Origin: Acephala macrosclerotiorum
Taxonomy: Eukaryota; Ascomycota; Leotiomycetes; Helotiales; Mollisiaceae
Assembly (NCBI GenBank): GCA_014904845.1
Contig: MU119318.1
Location: 62,001-126,000 of the forward strand
Direction: 5' to 3'
DNA length: 64,000 nucleotides
Shown here piece by piece: positions 22,994 to 34,131 of the stretch (its first letter is position 1; every line of letters starts with the position of its first letter). The notes under the pieces are model-generated. The model worked only from the letters and a program-made list of their open reading frames with translations. It made no database searches and was not told the origin of the DNA. Both the position numbers and the translations under genes were made by a program.

Positions 22994-24539
22994 ATGTCTG
23001 TCTTCGATGAATGCGATTGGGTAGGTGACCTTAGAATGCTCATCATCACCGTAGCTGACTCTGCATAGTCGACGATCGTCGACATCGACGAGTTGCAGTC
23101 TCATGGTGAGTCTTCATTCCATCCCCAAAATGTGGATGGTAGCTAATGCTTGCAGGTATCAATGCTTCTGACATCTCCAAACTCAAGGCTGCCAACATCG
23201 TGACTATTGCGGTAAGTGTCGCGAATGTCTGTTGACAAAATTGGCAATTCTAATCACCAAGCAGACTCTCGTCGGCACTCTGTCAAAGAAACTCCTCAAG
23301 ATCAAAGGTTTCTCTGATACCAAGGTCGAGAAGATCAAGGAGGCTGGCAAGAAGCTTTCGGTGAGTACTCGAGACACTACATGACACTCATACTCATATT
23401 TTTCAGCCTACTTCTGGCTTCATGACTGCGGCGGAGCTCGCTCAACTCCGAAAGCGCTGTGTCAGGATCTCTACTGGTAGCAAGCAACTCGATGCTGCAT
23501 TGAACGGGTATGGTTACCTGCCTGTTTCTGCAACATTTTGCTGACTCTAGGTAGTGGCTTCCAGACTATGAGCATCAACGAGGTTTATGGAGAGTTCAGT
23601 GAGTCTACCGCCTGTCAGCAACCGAAATCAATCACTGACGCGTTTTCAGGATGTGGCAAGACTCAACTAGCGCATACATTGGCTGTCGTCGCTCAGCTTC
23701 CAAAGGAGATGGGTGGTGCTGAAGGCAAAGTTGCGTATATTGGTTGGTCTGTACCCAATTTCTCTCGAGCTGCCTAACAGAAGCTAGACACTGAAGGCAC
23801 CTTTCGACCAGAGAGAATCATGGAGATTGCTGAGCGATTTGGCGGTAGGTCGCACCACAAAGTCGATGCTTCAATGACACTGCTAACATATTCAAGTCGA
23901 TCCTGAGCAGGCTTGTGAGAACATCTCGTATGCTCGTGCTCAGAACACCGAGGTAAGTCTTAAAATTGCTCTCATAGATGCAACACATTGACTAACAGTC
24001 ATCCAGATGCAAATGGAACTCCTCGAAGGACTTGCTCCCAACTTCGCAACCAACGAGTACCGTCTGCTCGTCATTGACAGTATCATGGCTCTCTATCGAA
24101 CAGACTACACTGGCCGCGGAGAACTTTCTGAGCGGCAGCAAGCTCTAGGTTTATTCCTTCGCCGTTGTGCAATGATGGCGGAGGAGTTCAATCTTGTTGT
24201 TTTCATGGTAGGACACTCTACTTAAATTTATCATACACTCACTAACTATACTGCAGACTAATCAAGTCATGTCAGATCCTGGAGCGAGTGCGATGTTTGC
24301 AGGAGTTGATGGTCGCAAGCCTGCCGGAGGTCATATCCTTGCGCATGCTTCTACTACTAGACTTCTTCTTCGCAAGGGTCGTGGTGAGGAGCGAGTTGCT
24401 AAGATCATGGACTCCCCCGGTAAGAATTTCGACCTTGCATACACTGCAACAGGGTGCTGACAGTAACACAGACTGCCCTGAACGTGAGGCTACCTATATC
24501 ATCACCACCGGTGGCATCAACGATCCCGAGAAGGCTTGA
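22994..24539 (+). CDS. dmc1: Meiotic recombinase Dmc1 (RecA/Rad51 family)
   Basis: Twelve exons: 22994-23020, 23069-23105, 23156-23211, 23265-23360, 23407-23507, 23555-23598, 23650-23742, 23788-23844, 23897-23952, 24007-24207, 24257-24419 and 24472-24539. They sum to 999 nt, 332 residues. The N-terminal helix-hairpin-helix part ([19 protein letters not shown]) leads to the RecA core. Walker A is GEFRCGKTQ, assembled across an intron, and Walker B is [25 protein letters not shown] and the carboxy-terminal [19 protein letters not shown] are diagnostic, and [12 protein letters not shown] favours Dmc1 over Rad51. Dmc1 forms filaments on single-stranded DNA and drives interhomologue strand exchange in meiosis. 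An uninterrupted, correctly spliced copy implies the lineage keeps, or recently kept, a sexual cycle. Confidence 0.96.
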
Positions 24540-24886
24540 TCGATTCAATCATACCTAGTCAGATTCTTCCTCGCATTTCGCTCAAATCTTCGTAATGACT
24601 TACGAGCCACTTTTACTGTCCAGTCATGACTTGTGACGAAAGGATAGTACATGTACATTTGCATATCAAGGAGCTCAGGAGTTGCTGTTGGAAACAGGAT
24701 GATACCCCTTGGCTTAGCTTCAATAGCTTGTATATCGCGATTAGATTAGATTAGATCTCGGCTATAATTTCTTGCTTCGAAAAAGTTCCGCTCTTCAAAC
24801 ATCTCCAACCTCCATTTCTCTCCACGCCCATTGTGACCATTCCCAGCCTCCAACAATCATCTGGGACCCTGATATCCTCAATCGCA

Positions 24887-25831
24887 ATGTCGCAAATAGG
24901 CCCCTACACAATCCTCCCGCTCACCATTCCCCCAACCCCCGCATACGCAAAACCAACAACCCACACCCTCTACCTGCGTCCTCACACCCCAAAAATCCCC
25001 ACCGCAGACGACGCACAAAGTCTCTTCCTCGTAAACGTCCCAATCGATTCTACATCTGCGCATCTGCGCGCAGTTTTCTCTTCCTTTTTAGGTGCGGGGA
25101 AATTCGAGAGTTGCGCTTTTGAGCATGAGCGGAAACAGGCTGGCAGTGAGCGGTTGCTTGTGCAGAAGAGAGGTGCGGACGCGAATGGGAAGAAACGGAA
25201 ACGTGGCCAAGAAGAGGAAGCCAGGGGAGAGGTAGAACTGCCGAAGGTGTGGGATAGGGACTTGAGACGGAGTGGAAGCACAGCTGTCGTTGTTTTGGTG
25301 GATGAGAAGAGTGTTGAGCTTGCTCTCAAAACGATTCGCAAACTTCATAAGAAGGCTGGGAAAGCGAAGGAGGGTGTGTGGCCTGTTTGGGGTGAGGGCG
25401 TTCCTGAATCGGAAAAAATTATGGGCAGTAAACGATACGCCCTTCATAACAAAATGAAATATCCGGATCCAAGAGAACTTCAGCAAAATATCGACGCATT
25501 CATGACCCTCTTCAATGACCAGGAATCCTCCCGCGCTGCTCTAGCGAAAAGAGCAAGGAATGAACCAGATGAAGATGGATTCATCACCGTCACGAGAGGA
25601 GGAAGAGTTGGACCAGCGAGGGCAGAGGAAGTAGAGAGGAAGAGAGTAGAGATGGAGGAGAAAGAAAGAAAGAAAAGGGAGGGGATGGAGAAGGCGGGTT
25701 TTTACAGGTTTCAGACGAGGGAGAGGAGGAAAGAACAGCAGGGGGAGATGGTCAGGAAGTTTGAGGAGGATAGGAGGAAGGTTGAACAGCTTAAGGCTAG
25801 AAGGAGGGGGAAATTCGTCCCAGAAAAGTAG
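24887..25831 (+). CDS. rrp7: Ribosomal RNA-processing protein Rrp7
   Basis: Single exon, 314 residues. The N-terminus (YTILPLTIPPTPAYAKPTTHTLYLRPHTP) and an RRM-like fold (SLFLVNVPIDSTSAHLRAVF, later STAVVVLVDEKSVELALKTI) match Rrp7. The C-terminal Rrp7 domain is clear: MKYPDPRELQQNIDAFM, DEDGFITVTRGGRVGPA, GFYRFQTRERRKE, and a final basic KLRARR-like helix ending GKFVPEK. Rrp7 is part of the UTP-C/CURI complex in the small-subunit processome in the nucleolus and is needed for 18S rRNA maturation. I start at 24887, where homology-like sequence begins; an in-frame ATG at 24833 would add 18 residues. It follows DMC1 on the same strand at about 350 bp. Confidence 0.93.
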   Translation: MSQIGPYTILPLTIPPTPAYAKPTTHTLYLRPHTPKIPTADDAQSLFLVNVPIDSTSAHLRAVFSSFLGAGKFESCAFEHERKQAGSERLLVQKRGADANGKKRKRGQEEEARGEVELPKVWDRDLRRSGSTAVVVLVDEKSVELALKTIRKLHKKAGKAKEGVWPVWGEGVPESEKIMGSKRYALHNKMKYPDPRELQQNIDAFMTLFNDQESSRAALAKRARNEPDEDGFITVTRGGRVGPARAEEVERKRVEMEEKERKKREGMEKAGFYRFQTRERRKEQQGEMVRKFEEDRRKVEQLKARRRGKFVPEK

Positions 25832-26577
25832 GATGAAGGAATTTGGAGGGATCGATTCCGTTTGGGTCTTGAGGCATTGTGGATGGTGGGATTGTCTTGA
25901 TGACTAAAGAAGGTATGTGCGCTTTTCTTACTATTAGAGGTCACAGAGAGAGAACAAATGATGATGCCGCGGGGCCATAGAAGCTCTCCTCTTCGTAGGT
26001 CCAATTCCTACGTTGAAAGGAAGGCGATGCCTACAAAAACCGCAATAACAAATCTTCTCAAATTTTCTGAAAGTTCTCATTTACATTTCGAGTTGTCGTC
26101 TTAAAGAGGGAGGGAGATATTTGCTGACTTTCTTGTGAGGTGTTAGGGAATTGCTGACTCAATATCTGTTCAGCTCGTAGTGTGGATGTCGGGCAGAGAG
26201 TCGGGCAGGGGCAAAGAGATCCTTGTGGGGTTGGTTGAGGCAGTTGGTCTTGAGTACGGCTCAGTGAGGAGTTACGAAGATACCCTTGGCAATGTGAATT
26301 AGGACTTGGCTATACAAAAGATCCAAGTGAGAATCAAGAACTCGGCATCTGAATGCCGGACTTGGTGTCAATCTCGTCATATTGGTGCATATGTGCCATA
26401 TACCAAAGCTACTGCCTCTGTAAGGTTATCAAAAGCCAATGTTTCCTACGTACTTTTCATCTCCTGTCCATCGTCCAAACATTCCTCTTTTTGCGAATCG
26501 TTATCCAAGTCCCTATCCTTAGCTCATATCTCAACTCCCCAATGCCAGATCCAACCCACCCTCTCCTCATACCAACT
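25832..26577. other. Convergent 3' intergenic region
   Basis: About 750 bases between the ends of RRP7 (plus) and the dienelactone hydrolase gene (minus); both transcripts should terminate here. A T-arm-like palindrome (CGTAGGTCCAATTCCTACG, near 25996-26014) was noted, but no tRNA could be built around it. Confidence 0.45.
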
Positions 26578-27651
26578 TCAAGCAAACCACCTCAAAAACC
26601 AGTTAACAGCCTGCGTCTCCGCTTGATCCGCATACTCCATCTGGACCTTATCATCTTTCATCGTGCGAACAGCAAACCCATGCTTCGCCCCCTCCAAAAC
26701 ATTCACCTCATGATCCCCCTTCATCTTAACCTCCAAAATCTCCTTCATCGTATAAACCTCCTTCTTAGTAATCGCCATGTCCACATCCCCCACCGCACAA
26801 CTCAATGGCACACTGATCTTCTCAATATCGCCCGGAACAGACAGCATCGAAGGATGAGCGATGAATGCACAGTCGATTAATGGGGAGAGGATATTGGATG
26901 TTAGTTGGGAGGAGTGAGGGTGCACGCGGGAGGAGGGAGTGTCGTGAGCGAGGAGGACGGTGTATTTTCCGCCCCAGCAGAAGCCCGCGGCGGCGATTTT
27001 TAGGTTGTTCGTTTCGTATGGGGGAGGAGAAGTTCGTAAAGCCTGAATGAAAGGGAATATTCTAGGTTTGACGACGGAGGCACGGTTGGAGATGAAGAAG
27101 GGGATTGCCACTAATTTGCTGTCAGCACTTTTCTATTAAGCTTTTGTGGAAGAAGAAATTATGGAAATGGGTTGTAAAAGATCTCAGGGGAGCTGGATGT
27201 TCTTACTGCTGGCTGCTCGGAGGACGTAGAATGGTTTGTAGAGGAGGGTGGTGAGCCACGAGGCGGGGGTCATGATTTTTTCCATGAGGGAGAGGGCGAG
27301 GGTTGGCATTGAATGGCCTAAATAGAAGAGGTCAGCATATGAGTATTTCAGATTCTCAAGGTAGAGAGGGGTGTGAATGTCCAGAAGGAGGAGAGGAAGC
27401 GTACCACCCATAAAGTCTGGAAGGTAAACAATAGCTGAAGCTCTCTGAGCATATTTATCGCACAGCAGACGACTGTTCACAAACTCCCAGCCAAAAGCAT
27501 CTGGAATATAAACAACAATCCCTTTTGGAGTCGTTCCTTCTGGTGGATTGGCAACATAAGTTGGGAGACCATGAATGGTTGTAACTGTTCCTGTGGGTGT
27601 GCCTTCGTGGACGTCGCCGCGGAAGCAGTCTGCGCAGGGTCCTCCAGACAT
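26578..27651 (-). CDS. Dienelactone hydrolase family alpha/beta hydrolase
   Basis: Three exons (27405-27651, 27207-27317, 26578-27110) give 296 residues. The N-terminus MSGGPCADCFRGDVHEGTPTG is characteristic of fungal family members. The nucleophile elbow is GFCWGG with Cys as nucleophile, CAVGDVDMAI holds the likely acid, and GAKHGFAVR the catalytic His, so the triad looks intact. The family hydrolyses dienelactones in aromatic catabolism, but many fungal copies act on other lactones or esters, so the substrate is not fixed. No signal peptide, hence cytosolic. The Met at the start of exon 3 is split by an intron and is internal. The multicopper oxidase lies 2.9 kb away; any shared role in aromatic breakdown is speculation. 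Confidence 0.92.
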
Positions 27652-28888
27652 TTTGAAGGGTCAATTGAGTTGTCAAAGATACTGTACTTGGGTTCAAGGA
27701 GATAGTTGTGAGACAGAGATTGGAAGGAATTGAGGATGGTGATGTTGTTTGGCCAAGCTCGAGGATGCAGCTCTTATCGATTTTGATAGGGACGGCTCGG
27801 AGTTAGGCTTTCTCCGGCGATCTTCACAGGGGCTGCACTCCGTTGTGGGGTGCTGAAGCGAGCACTTGTGGTCACTGCGTTTGCACCCCACTCCTGCTCT
27901 CTCTTAGGACGTATTTCTCCTGTCCGAAAGTCGACAGTACAGTACGAGTATCTATTGTCAAGTGGCGTGATCTCTTTCTATGCGAATTCATTGTTTTAGG
28001 TCTCGCGGAACATTCATGACGTTCGAAAACAAACTTTTGGCTTTCGTACGTGGTGCAGGTTATCAGATGTTTCGAAATCATATGACTTCAAGATGACAGC
28101 TGCAGAGTCTTTCGGTTGGCTAATTATCAATCGACCATTTAGCCTCGATTTCCATCTATTCTCTATTGGCGTATTGCGGGCCTCCGACACCTTGCCCTAG
28201 AGCTTGCAGAGAAATAGACTGTCCAAAAACAGCTGTCATGCTCATGCCTTCCCTCGAGGATCTCTGTCAAATGTTTAAAGTCTCCTTTAAACAATGAATG
28301 AAAGAATGTCTTTGAAAGTATTCAAACTAGAATAGGGCAACAAGGCTATCTCTGATTGCCAGTTGTAGGCAGGTAATCTGACTTGAGAAATTTTCTCATC
28401 CAGTTGAACTGTGAACAAGAAGTTGTTATCAATCTTGGGAATCATACAAAATGTGTTCTGTATTTCTCTTACATATCGCCTCCATGATGAATGTCCGCTT
28501 GCGCCTAATATATCAAGGTGGTTTTCTCGCATATCGTCACTTCCAATGTCCAACTCTGACTTCGCTTTCAGCCTGCTCCACATTCACACTCTTGTCATAG
28601 ATCGATTGTTCAGCTCAAGTCCGAATTTGAAATTTCGAGTTCTGCTGCATTTCAAATATCCCACGTTGTAGTTGCAAGTTCCTTCCTTAATACCTTACTA
28701 TCACAGCAGCCGATTCCTTTCACATTACCTGCTAGATATACAACATCGCCCGCACTACTCTCTGCAACGTATAAGCGTACTCCACAACAAAGAACATTCG
28801 CATATCGACATACTCGTTGGTCTTTTGTCTTTTGAGCTGGCCGCCTTTACATACACTTCGACACAAGTCGAAAATATTTTGGTTTGTT
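27652..28888. other. Upstream region of the dienelactone hydrolase gene
   Basis: About 1.2 kb, probable promoter of the minus-strand hydrolase. Scattered short ORFs on both strands have no recognisable content. I see no RNA gene or clear repeat. Confidence 0.4.
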
Positions 28889-29278
28889 ATGCCTCATCGT
28901 TCAATCATGGCCTCGTGGTTCTCGCAAACGTACCAATGCACTTGCCACGCACCTCTACTTACAACACCATCTTTCTCCCTCTCTTCTGCGATCATTGGTA
29001 GAGCATTCTTACCCATCGCAGTAGCCACCTTCCTTATACACTTCATCCGAAAGAAACGCATGGATCCACTCGCTCAGCACACTGCGCGTATGAGCCGTTT
29101 GGGCACACAATTGAAAGCGCTGATGGCGTTGGGGAACTCGCCTGGAATTTATGAGGCTTATGATGATGGATGGAAGGTTAAGGAGCATATCTTGCTGCGT
29201 TCGAAAATATTGACGGAATGGACGAGGATGGACGCTTGCCTCTCGATACGATGTAACTACTGGCTGCGTATATGGTGA
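28889..29278 (+). CDS. Candidate small protein with one membrane segment, unknown function
   Basis: ORF of 129 codons. It has a Cys-containing start (SQTYQCTCHAP), a hydrophobic stretch (SSAIIGRAFLPIAVATFLIHF), a basic stop-transfer-like KRK, and an amphipathic second half (DPLAQHTARMSRLGTQLKAL, then SPGIYEAYDDGWKVKEHI). The second half has the even composition of real protein, unlike most ORFs nearby. No family recognised. The C-terminal 15 residues look odd and an intron near 29200 could change the ending. An upstream in-frame ATG at 28817 adds poor sequence. Confidence 0.4.
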   Translation: MPHRSIMASWFSQTYQCTCHAPLLTTPSFSLSSAIIGRAFLPIAVATFLIHFIRKKRMDPLAQHTARMSRLGTQLKALMALGNSPGIYEAYDDGWKVKEHILLRSKILTEWTRMDACLSIRCNYWLRIW

Positions 29279-30560
29279 TCGGGGGGAAAGCTATTTGACT
29301 TCGATGGGGCATGGAAATTTACCAGAGGTTGCGTCATTAACTCTAAGTTAGAGGGTAATTCGTGATGTAGTGGTGTCGACGCCTGCGGTCCAGGGTAGGA
29401 CAGAGACCCGAGCTGCCGCACCGCGTTGTCAATCTCTCAATCTTAGGAGGACAATGGAGAAGACTTGAGTGTGCTGAGACATTCCCTGCTATAAACTGTC
29501 TCAATATTGGCCAACTACCGTTCTTTATGACAGAGAGCTGCCGAGAAAGTCCAGGCAAGCCTGAGATATCGAGAACTCATAACTCATTGACAATCTGCTC
29601 ACTCCTCCACACATTTCGACATTCCCAAAGCCATATGATTGTCACTGGATGCAAGAGTGTCCTCTGATACCTCCCTTCCTTGTTGCACTCGTCTTTTTGT
29701 GTGTTCTCATCACCATTGCCGGTCTCGCTTGCCTCCTTTCTAAGCGAGCCTTGGCTCGCAAAATGATTGAACAACAACAAAAATAAAATAAAAAATACTG
29801 TAATAATAGCCACTCGAAATAGCAAAAACAAGAACCCTCGATTTCGAGGTGGGTTCTTGAAAATCCCTCGGTGTCGATTGGGATTTTTTTTCGTTGTGGC
29901 GTGTGCTCTCGCTTTTGAGCTCGGGGCAGGCGATTTTCTCTTCTTTGTTGTTAAACCACCTCTTGCCGGCTCAGTGTCCTGATCTACTGCCTAATAGATT
30001 GCGTCTGGCTCGGTTGTGCTGAGGTTTTGCTTATTTAAATCTATATGGGTTTTAGCGGGATTGTGGGCTTGGAGTATATCTCGGATGAGGGTGTGTTTAG
30101 TGCGGGGTATTTGTTGACGCCTTGGAGTTAGGGATGACGTGTGAGAAAGGGACCCGACGCGTCTTATCGTAAATGGGAGCTCTTAAGAGGATCCTAGGAA
30201 CATTTTGGGAGTCTACAATCTTCTCTGTGCTTATGAGAATACTTGTTCTGCTAATTTTGCGGATGCAAATTTTATTTTCATCAACTCCTGCTTTCTTTCC
30301 AGTTACTAGATTAACTCGCTCACAAGTATTACACCTTCATCTTTTACAAGGACTTAATGTCCCTCTGGGCATGGAAGATTACAAACATTGTCGGGACCAT
30401 TCTCGTTTGCCAAGTTTGAAGTCAAGATCGCAGGAGAGCTTGCCAACACAACAGCCCACTTGATGGGAATTACTGACCTCGAGTGATGACGCCTCATACA
30501 CCAGCATCTCAGTTCAATCAGAGCTCCTGGATTAATGTCTTGCGCCCATCGAGACATTGA
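29279..30560. other. Intergenic region with hairpins and a possible repeat relic
   Basis: Contains two perfect inverted repeats: GCGAGCC TT GGCTCGC (29744-29759), and CAAGAACCC ... GGGTTCTTG (29829-29859) enclosing CCTCGA TT TCGAGG. A GCTTATTTAAATCTATA block near 30029-30045 resembles the same block in the tandem repeats at 48.6-50.5 kb. No gene is supported here. Confidence 0.45.
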
Positions 30561-32659
30561 CTAAACAACATGGAAGCCCATCGCCATACCTGTCCCTGCG
30601 TGCCATAATATGTGGCAGTGAAAGAACCACAGTCCTGGATTATCAGCACGAATTCGAAGAATCACATACCCTCGTCTTGGAATATGGACTGTATCCTTTA
30701 ATGGCGGATCAATCAAATTAGGCTCTGGATACGTGAGTGCGGCGTCAGAGGGGAGGTCGAAGGGATTGTAGGTTCGGTAACCGGCTCGACGAGGGAAGGC
30801 GTGGCGGGTAAGGACGTAGAAATCATACCCATGCTAAAAGAAGTGGTTAGGTCACACTTGGGAGGTATGTGGAGAGGGAGTGTACTAAATGGAATGGATG
30901 TCCAGCATCCTTGTCGAGATTGTTGACGATGATGTCGACCCATTCTCCGTTCCCGACTATCTCGGGCATGAATTGATGCTCGTCCCATTCTCCTTTTGGT
31001 AGAGAGAGAAGGGCTGAAGTCTGAGGAGCCCAGTTTGTGTGATTCATGTAACCCATTGGCACGTGGTCGTAGTGTGCGAGCATCTCAATGTGTGTGTAGA
31101 TGAGGAGAGTTTGGTTGACTGTTGCTGGCATGGGTTGCTGCTGAGCGCTGCGGGCCGTTGGGAGATCGAATAGGGTTGCCGATGTTTGCCCTTCTGGGCT
31201 CGTTTGAGAAAGCCTGGCGGGCGAGATAATTTGAAATGCTTGGCTTGGTGTCAATGCTGGATTTTGCATAGTAAAGAGTCTGTGACGAGGTCAGCAAGTG
31301 GAAGGAAGAGAAAGCCCAAGGCACATACTCCTCGTCGAGAATTATAGATATGTTCGCTGCAGTGGTAGAAGAGATGATGATGTCGACTCGTTCGCCTGGA
31401 TAGAGAATGCCGATTCCTGAGGCAGTGATGGGTTTGATTGCATTGCCGCCGTCAATCTGGACGACATCCATGTGACCATGGGGTAGAGAGATATTGAGTC
31501 CTGCCATAGCTCTATTCGAGAGATCATTAGAGTCGATGAATGTCCTAGTTTAGGAGGGAGAGTAATACCCAGTATTCACAATTCGAAGTCTTGTCCTTTC
31601 ATCTTCTAAACTCAAAGATGGACGTTGAACGAACTCGCAGTCTACAGGTCGGGATGGGACAGCCATCGAGCAATCAAAAGCACCTAGGCCATTGATCAAA
31701 AGAGAGTCTGGGACAGGCTTGAAATGTCAGCAATTCCTGGAAGATATAGACATGAACCAAATACCTCGTGTCCTGAGCTCATGAAAGTGAGATAGCTCGC
31801 TTGCACATCTACTGCCGATCGGTGGTACCAATCTCCTATGAGGAGAAGCTGCTCATGATCGTAGTTGTATATTTCGGATTCTACATCAATCTCTGTGATT
31901 GGCTTGTGGATGACGAGACCACCATAGAGGCCGTCACTTCGCTGAAGCTCAGAATGCGAGTGGTACCTGTAAAATGTTCAGCGGAAGATGAGACATGAAG
32001 ATAGCAGCGAGGATAGTAGCCTTACCAGAATGTTCCAGCTTGCGAGCTTGAAAGTTCAAAGCGATATTTGAACTCTTCTTCAGCAGGGATAGCATTTTGA
32101 GTGATGCCAACAACACCATCCATTTCATTTGCCCCTATATGATGATGAGCTTTTAGCTTCAGTGCAGTCCAGCACAAGCTTACCCTTCATATGTAATCCA
32201 TGAAAATGAATAGCAACGCCTTCTTCATGTCCAAGGCGATTAGAGACAACGATTTCAAGTGTGTCTCCTGAGCGAGCTTCGATTGTCGGCCCAGGGAATT
32301 CATCTGCCAGTATGGTAAGCAAAGTCATATGAAGAACTGATGAATAAATAACTACCATTGATGAGATACACGAGTTTACGCACACCATCTGGGTACCGAT
32401 ATCCCTTTGTTATATTCCACTTACGAGTGATAGTCGTTGGAGCACGGTGACTGTGGTCTTCCGGGTGAAGAGTGATGCCGAGATCACGTGTACTCTCGGT
32501 GTGTCCATTGGTGAGATTGGACAGAAGAGCCGGACGAAGATTCCAGTACTTTTGATACGTGAGGATAAACAATGCAGTACTAGATAACAAGAGAAGAAGC
32601 AAGACAGAGGTCGCTGCTCTTCCGAGACGCTTTCGTGGCCAGGTATTGTCACATGCCAT
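30561..32659 (-). CDS. Multicopper oxidase (laccase-like) with N-terminal membrane anchor
   Basis: Eight exons (32356-32659, 32184-32303, 32026-32134, 31765-31966, 31569-31717, 31329-31511, 30886-31279, 30561-30833) give 577 residues, all phases consistent. All four copper motifs are intact: IHFHGLH, FWYHSH (about residue 178), HPFHLHG (about 483) and HCHILWHAGTGM (about 559), several assembled across introns. The residue ten after the type-1 Cys is Met, which usually means a lower redox potential. Instead of a cleavable signal there is a basic start followed by a long helix (ATSVLLLLLLSSTALFILTY), so I infer a type II anchored enzyme with the catalytic part outside the cell or in the secretory lumen. 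The family oxidises phenols, iron or pigment precursors while reducing O2 to water. The substrate is unknown. Confidence 0.92.
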
Positions 32660-34131
32660 GGCTCTTTCTCATTTGCCTACCCCAATTTGAACATCGTTGA
32701 AATTGTATGGATCAACTTCCGGTTCGAGCAACAAGAGAACTGGAGCGCTCGAAGTTGTCAAGATGCTTAACACTTCAATAATTTGCAAATAGCGGCTTTG
32801 AGTTCTCGTGCGAAAAGGAGTATGGATAGGCCCGAACTCCGAGCCAAATAAATGCAATTGCTGCTCTTTGAATGTAAGAGTTGGGGCCACAGCTCGTAGT
32901 ACACTTAAGCGAAATACACTAAAATCCCAGTTTTTATTTACTTTTCAAAAGTGTATATCAATTTTATGTTTAAATATATTTATTTAACTTTTAAAACTAT
33001 AATAAAACTTTATATTAAATTATATATATATATTTTTGTAATTTTAATTTTATTAAAAATTAATAAAATTAAACGTTATTAAAATGAATTTAATTTGAAA
33101 TTTTTAATATTTTATACGAATTTAAGCGATTTTGTATAAAAACACTAAAAATTTCAAATTTAACTCATTTTAATAGCGTTTAATTTATATAAATAATATA
33201 AAATACGTAAAGTTTTTTTAATATTATAAAATTTGAAATCTTTTTATTATTAAATAATAATAATAATATTTTTTAAAAAGTAAGTAAAAACGGGATATAT
33301 ACTTCCAGAACTTTTTTTGGCCACCCAGTCACGCATGCTGATGCATAGAGAAACATTAATAAAGTGTTGTGATAAGGCTGAGAAGGGATGTCAATCCTAC
33401 CAGCTTGCGGCCTTCCCCCTTTCGGAACCCTGCATCGCTTGCTTCAATCGAGTCGTAACTCTTCTTTCTCCATCGTCTCACCTCCCTAATACATCGAAGC
33501 TTCATGCAATGCTAATGTACAAAGGGTCATGAAAATGGTTCGCGTGGCCCCTACGCTTGATGTCTGCAGCCGGCAGTTGAGACCGTGCTCTCCAAATGAC
33601 CGTTGATTGGAGAAGCTACCGTTCAGGAACCAGGAACAATTCGGGGCCTGCATCAGGCTTATATTGATTAAGCGTCGGATGAATAGCGAACTTCGCGGAT
33701 TCAGCCAATGGACATGTCGTTCGCCCACCCATCTCAAGCCCACCTTCGAGCATAATCTCAACAATGAAGCAATCCAGACCCGCTGTGAGCGGCTCATCGG
33801 CTCTCTCGGTTCACTCCTTGCCCTCCCTATGGCAGACCTTGATATTGAATGTCTGAAATAGAATTGCTTTTACTGGGTGCAGCAATGTCGAAGTCTATGA
33901 TAGCTCTCGTTCTGAGGACGTGCTCCAGTTTTGGGTTGCGCTGAAACTGATGCGAATGCGCTCTCAAATGAGAAGGATCATTTCTTTAGAGATCGCCAGA
34001 CATAAGTGATTGGATACCGACCTCATAGTCCGCGAGATACAACCTCCTCTTCATCATTCGCATAGCCTCTTCGCCTGGACACCAGCTGAATACTTCCGAC
34101 GCCGCGGGTACTAAAAGTTGAGCTGGACAAG
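32660..34131. other. Intergenic region with a MITE
   Basis: Promoter side of the multicopper oxidase (minus) and of phospholipase C (plus), separated by an AT-rich palindromic element annotated separately (32920-33298). The part at 33320-34100 has ordinary composition and no supported gene. Confidence 0.5.
32920..33298. mobile_element. AT-rich palindromic MITE-like element
   Basis: About 380 bases of almost pure A/T in otherwise balanced DNA. The two halves are inverted repeats over nearly their whole length. The left end ATCCCAGTTTTTATTTACTTTT matches the reverse complement of the right end (ATCCCGTTTTTACTTACTTTT). Inner arms at about 33066-33106 and 33147-33186 also pair, with only a few C/T or G/A differences. 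The centre lies near 33126. No ORF is present. Structure, size and TIRs fit a non-autonomous DNA transposon (MITE), and the mismatches and extreme AT suggest RIP mutation. The target duplication is not certain; TA is possible. Confidence 0.7.

Noticed and set aside
25990..26020. T-arm-like palindrome suggesting a tRNA gene
   Set aside because: No pairing acceptor stem, D-arm or anticodon arm could be found at tRNA distances on either strand.
30561..30600. Apparent frameshift in the last copper motif of the oxidase
   Set aside because: It came from a miscounted base. On re-reading, the frame runs cleanly through HILWHAGTGM to the TAG at 30561-30563.
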